Of a stretch of 5,841 nt of DNA, positions 4,779 through 5,841 are shown one piece after another. This DNA is from Pseudomonadota bacterium (GTDB lineage: Bacteria > Desulfobacterota > Anaeroferrophillalia > Anaeroferrophillales > Tharpellaceae). Positions within the stretch are counted from its first letter, which is position 1. Each line of letters starts with the position of its first letter. The stretch lies in the NCBI GenBank assembly GCA_015486505.1, contig WFRP01000091.1, positions 1-5,841 on the forward strand, read 5' to 3'. A model generated the notes under the pieces. That model did not search any database. It had not been told where the DNA came from and worked only from the letters and a program-made list of their open reading frames with translations. The translations under genes and the position numbers were made by a program.

Positions 4779-5006
4779 AGCTGAGCTGAGAAAAATCTGT
4801 TTCTCAGCTCAGTTTCTTTAAGAACCTCTCAGACGCCGCCTGCAGCTCGATGCACCCGAATCAAAAGTATCACGGCCATTGAAAATTGTCTACACAACTT
4901 TTTTTCATTCATATCCATAACGACTTCTGATAATCGAGTATGAATATGCTCAAGTCCGGTTTTATTCCGAAACAACAAATACCCATAAGTCAAGCCTGAC
5001 CCCATC
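4779..5006. repeat. 228-bp direct repeat, copy B
   Basis: Same orientation as 3620-3847, 224 of 228 bases identical. It carries the same 13-bp palindrome (4781-4793 with 4800-4812) at its left end. Its left boundary coincides with the break in the Rpn relic, and its right boundary lies inside the long hairpin at 4989-5032. With copy A it encloses the DUF4160-DUF2442 pair, the attC-like site and the Rpn relic, about 0.9 kb. Confidence 0.85.
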
Positions 5007-5032
5007 CCTTCGGGATCGGGGACTGGCTTGAC
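4989..5032. repeat. Long imperfect hairpin at the right edge of repeat copy B
   Basis: GTCAAGCCTGACCCC (4989-5003) pairs with GGGGACTGGCTTGAC (5018-5032) at 13 of 15 positions. Inside it ATCCC and GGGAT pair around a TTC loop, with one extra C at 5017. The ends read as GGGGTCAGGCTTGAC on one strand and GGGGACTGGCTTGAC on the other. A related sequence, GGGGACAGGCTTTACATG, lies on the minus strand at about 5051-5068. There is no T-tract after either arm, so a simple terminator is unlikely. Confidence 0.65.
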
Positions 5033-5169
5033 ATTTGCGTTTCCCAGCAACATGTAAAGCCTGTCCCCCTCGAAGTGGGCGAAGCAAAGGGCGCGGCGTT
5101 CTCGAAATTCGTTGAAACTCAAAACCGTTTATCAATCAATTTGTTATTTGTCAGTGTCAGGAGATGCCG
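5033..5169. other. Gene-free spacer between hairpin and pilin gene
   Basis: No convincing gene here. A minus-strand reading frame starting at 5122 runs through this spacer and on into repeat copy B, but it has no recognisable domain and ends inside the repeat. The only notable element is the GGGGACAGGCTTTACATG motif on the minus strand (about 5051-5068), related to the adjacent hairpin arms. No clear terminator follows the pilin gene. Confidence 0.5.
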
Positions 5170-5667
5170 CTAATCAAAAATCCAGCCGAAAACCGAGTAA
5201 CCTTTGATGCCGCTTTTACTGGTATCAAGCACCGGATCATTATTGGTATTACTTATCGTCCAACGATCATCAATACCTTTTTTGGTATCCGCCCATACGG
5301 CCTCAATCACAAAAGTCGTTGCTGATGATAAATTGGAAACCATCTTTAGAGTATACTCCCCCTTTTTATAAACTTTGTCGGTCGTATCCGCATCTGAAAA
5401 ACCAGGAAGCAAGTTTATATTCGTATCACAATAAGCACCATTCTCGCTGTAATACTGCTCCTCAGCCATCTGCGCAGCTTTCAACCCGATTATCGCATCG
5501 GATTGTTTGGCCCGGTTCATATAGTTGGAATATGCCGGAATTGCGACTGCGGCCAGGATAGATAGTATGGCGACGGTTATCATCAGTTCAACCAGCGTAA
5601 AACCGCTATCATAATTTCTCTGAAAGCTCTTGCGACCAACGAAAAAATTTCTCTTCAAACTGTTCAT
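5170..5667 (-). CDS. Type IV pilin-like protein with N-terminal cleavage/methylation motif
   Basis: A 165-residue prepilin. A 22-residue positively charged leader ends in Gly22, followed by FTLVELMITVAILSI and a hydrophobic helix ending AAVAIPAYSNY. Prepilin peptidase would cut between G22 and F23 and methylate F; the conserved glutamate at mature position 5 is E27. The helix continues through QSDAIIGLKAAQMAEEQYY, as in PilA/PilE-type pilins. The globular part has only one cysteine (C80), so it lacks the usual disulfide-bonded D-region. The start at 5667 was chosen because AAGGGG lies 7 bases upstream; the in-frame ATG two codons earlier would be too close to it. The product would sit in the inner membrane and then in a pilus or secretion pseudopilus. 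No other pilus genes are in view, so major versus minor pilin cannot be decided. Confidence 0.9.
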   Translation of the reverse strand: MNSLKRNFFVGRKSFQRNYDSGFTLVELMITVAILSILAAVAIPAYSNYMNRAKQSDAIIGLKAAQMAEEQYYSENGAYCDTNINLLPGFSDADTTDKVYKKGEYTLKMVSNLSSATTFVIEAVWADTKKGIDDRWTISNTNNDPVLDTSKSGIKGYSVFGWIFD

Positions 5668-5754
5668 AATCATTCCCCTTACTGTTTAATTTCAACTTTC
5701 TGAGTTAGGTTAAACAACTGATATTTATTGTTAAAATCATTTGCGCGCGATTTT

Positions 5755-5810
5755 TCTTTGCGTCTTGGCGTCTTGGCGGGAGACAAAAAAGCAGTTATCC
5801 CGCAAAGACG
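5755..5810. repeat. GCGTCTTG tandem and inverted repeat upstream of the pilin gene
   Basis: GCGTCTTG occurs twice in tandem (5760-5767, 5768-5775) within TCTTTGCGTCTTGGCGTCTT. CGTCTTGGCGGG (5769-5780) forms an 11/12 inverted repeat with CCCGCAAAGACG (5799-5810) around an 18-base spacer. Similar TTTGCGTC-rich intergenic repeats are widespread in bacterial genomes (from memory). About 90 bp separate it from the pilin start, and no standard or sigma-54 promoter could be placed in that gap with confidence. Confidence 0.6.
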
Positions 5811-5841
5811 TCTATGCCCTTCAGGGTGCAAAGAGTAACAA

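Overview
This window is a repeat-rich accessory region from a bacterium, very probably Gram-negative because a type IV pilin gene lies at one end. Phylum cannot be fixed from the sequence. The mix of an AAA-ATPase-like/PD-(D/E)XK gene family, Rpn debris and stacked toxin-antitoxin (TA) modules fits Desulfobacterota or some Gammaproteobacteria, but that is only an impression. Every intact gene is on the minus strand, so transcription runs from high to low coordinates.

Layout from low to high coordinates: (i) 1-40 is the start of a second copy of the AAA-ATPase-like/PD-(D/E)XK gene, and the complete copy fills 46-1593; (ii) 1634-2421 is a vapC/Phd-type antitoxin module with its own operator-promoter, enclosed by a perfect 16-bp inverted repeat; (iii) 2436-2620 holds debris: a 59-bp palindromic element and the last 30 or so codons of a third AAA-ATPase-like paralogue; (iv) 2674-3505 is a MntA-HepT pair (nucleotidyltransferase antitoxin, HEPN ribonuclease toxin); (v) 3620-3847 and 4779-5006 are two direct copies of a 228-bp repeat (224/228 identical by hand alignment). 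They bracket an overlapping DUF4160-DUF2442 gene pair (3959-4458) and a broken Rpn/YhgA-type nuclease gene (4513-4778), which contains the second copy of the 59-bp element; (vi) 5170-5667 is a type IV pilin-like gene, followed to the window edge by a tandem and inverted repeat region.

The three two-gene modules (vapBC-like, mntA-hepT, DUF4160-DUF2442) share one orientation, and each has overlapping reading frames, as expected for translationally coupled partners. Nothing suggests a metabolic pathway. The region looks like a TA and nuclease-gene island built up by repeat-mediated insertion and recombination. The most interesting signals are in the non-coding DNA: the inverted repeat framing the VapC module, the 59-bp palindrome sitting in the nuclease relic, the 228-bp repeats flanking the DUF4160-DUF2442 pair, a shared TGACCCCATC core found next to several of these repeats, and an attC-like structure over the DUF2442 stop codon.
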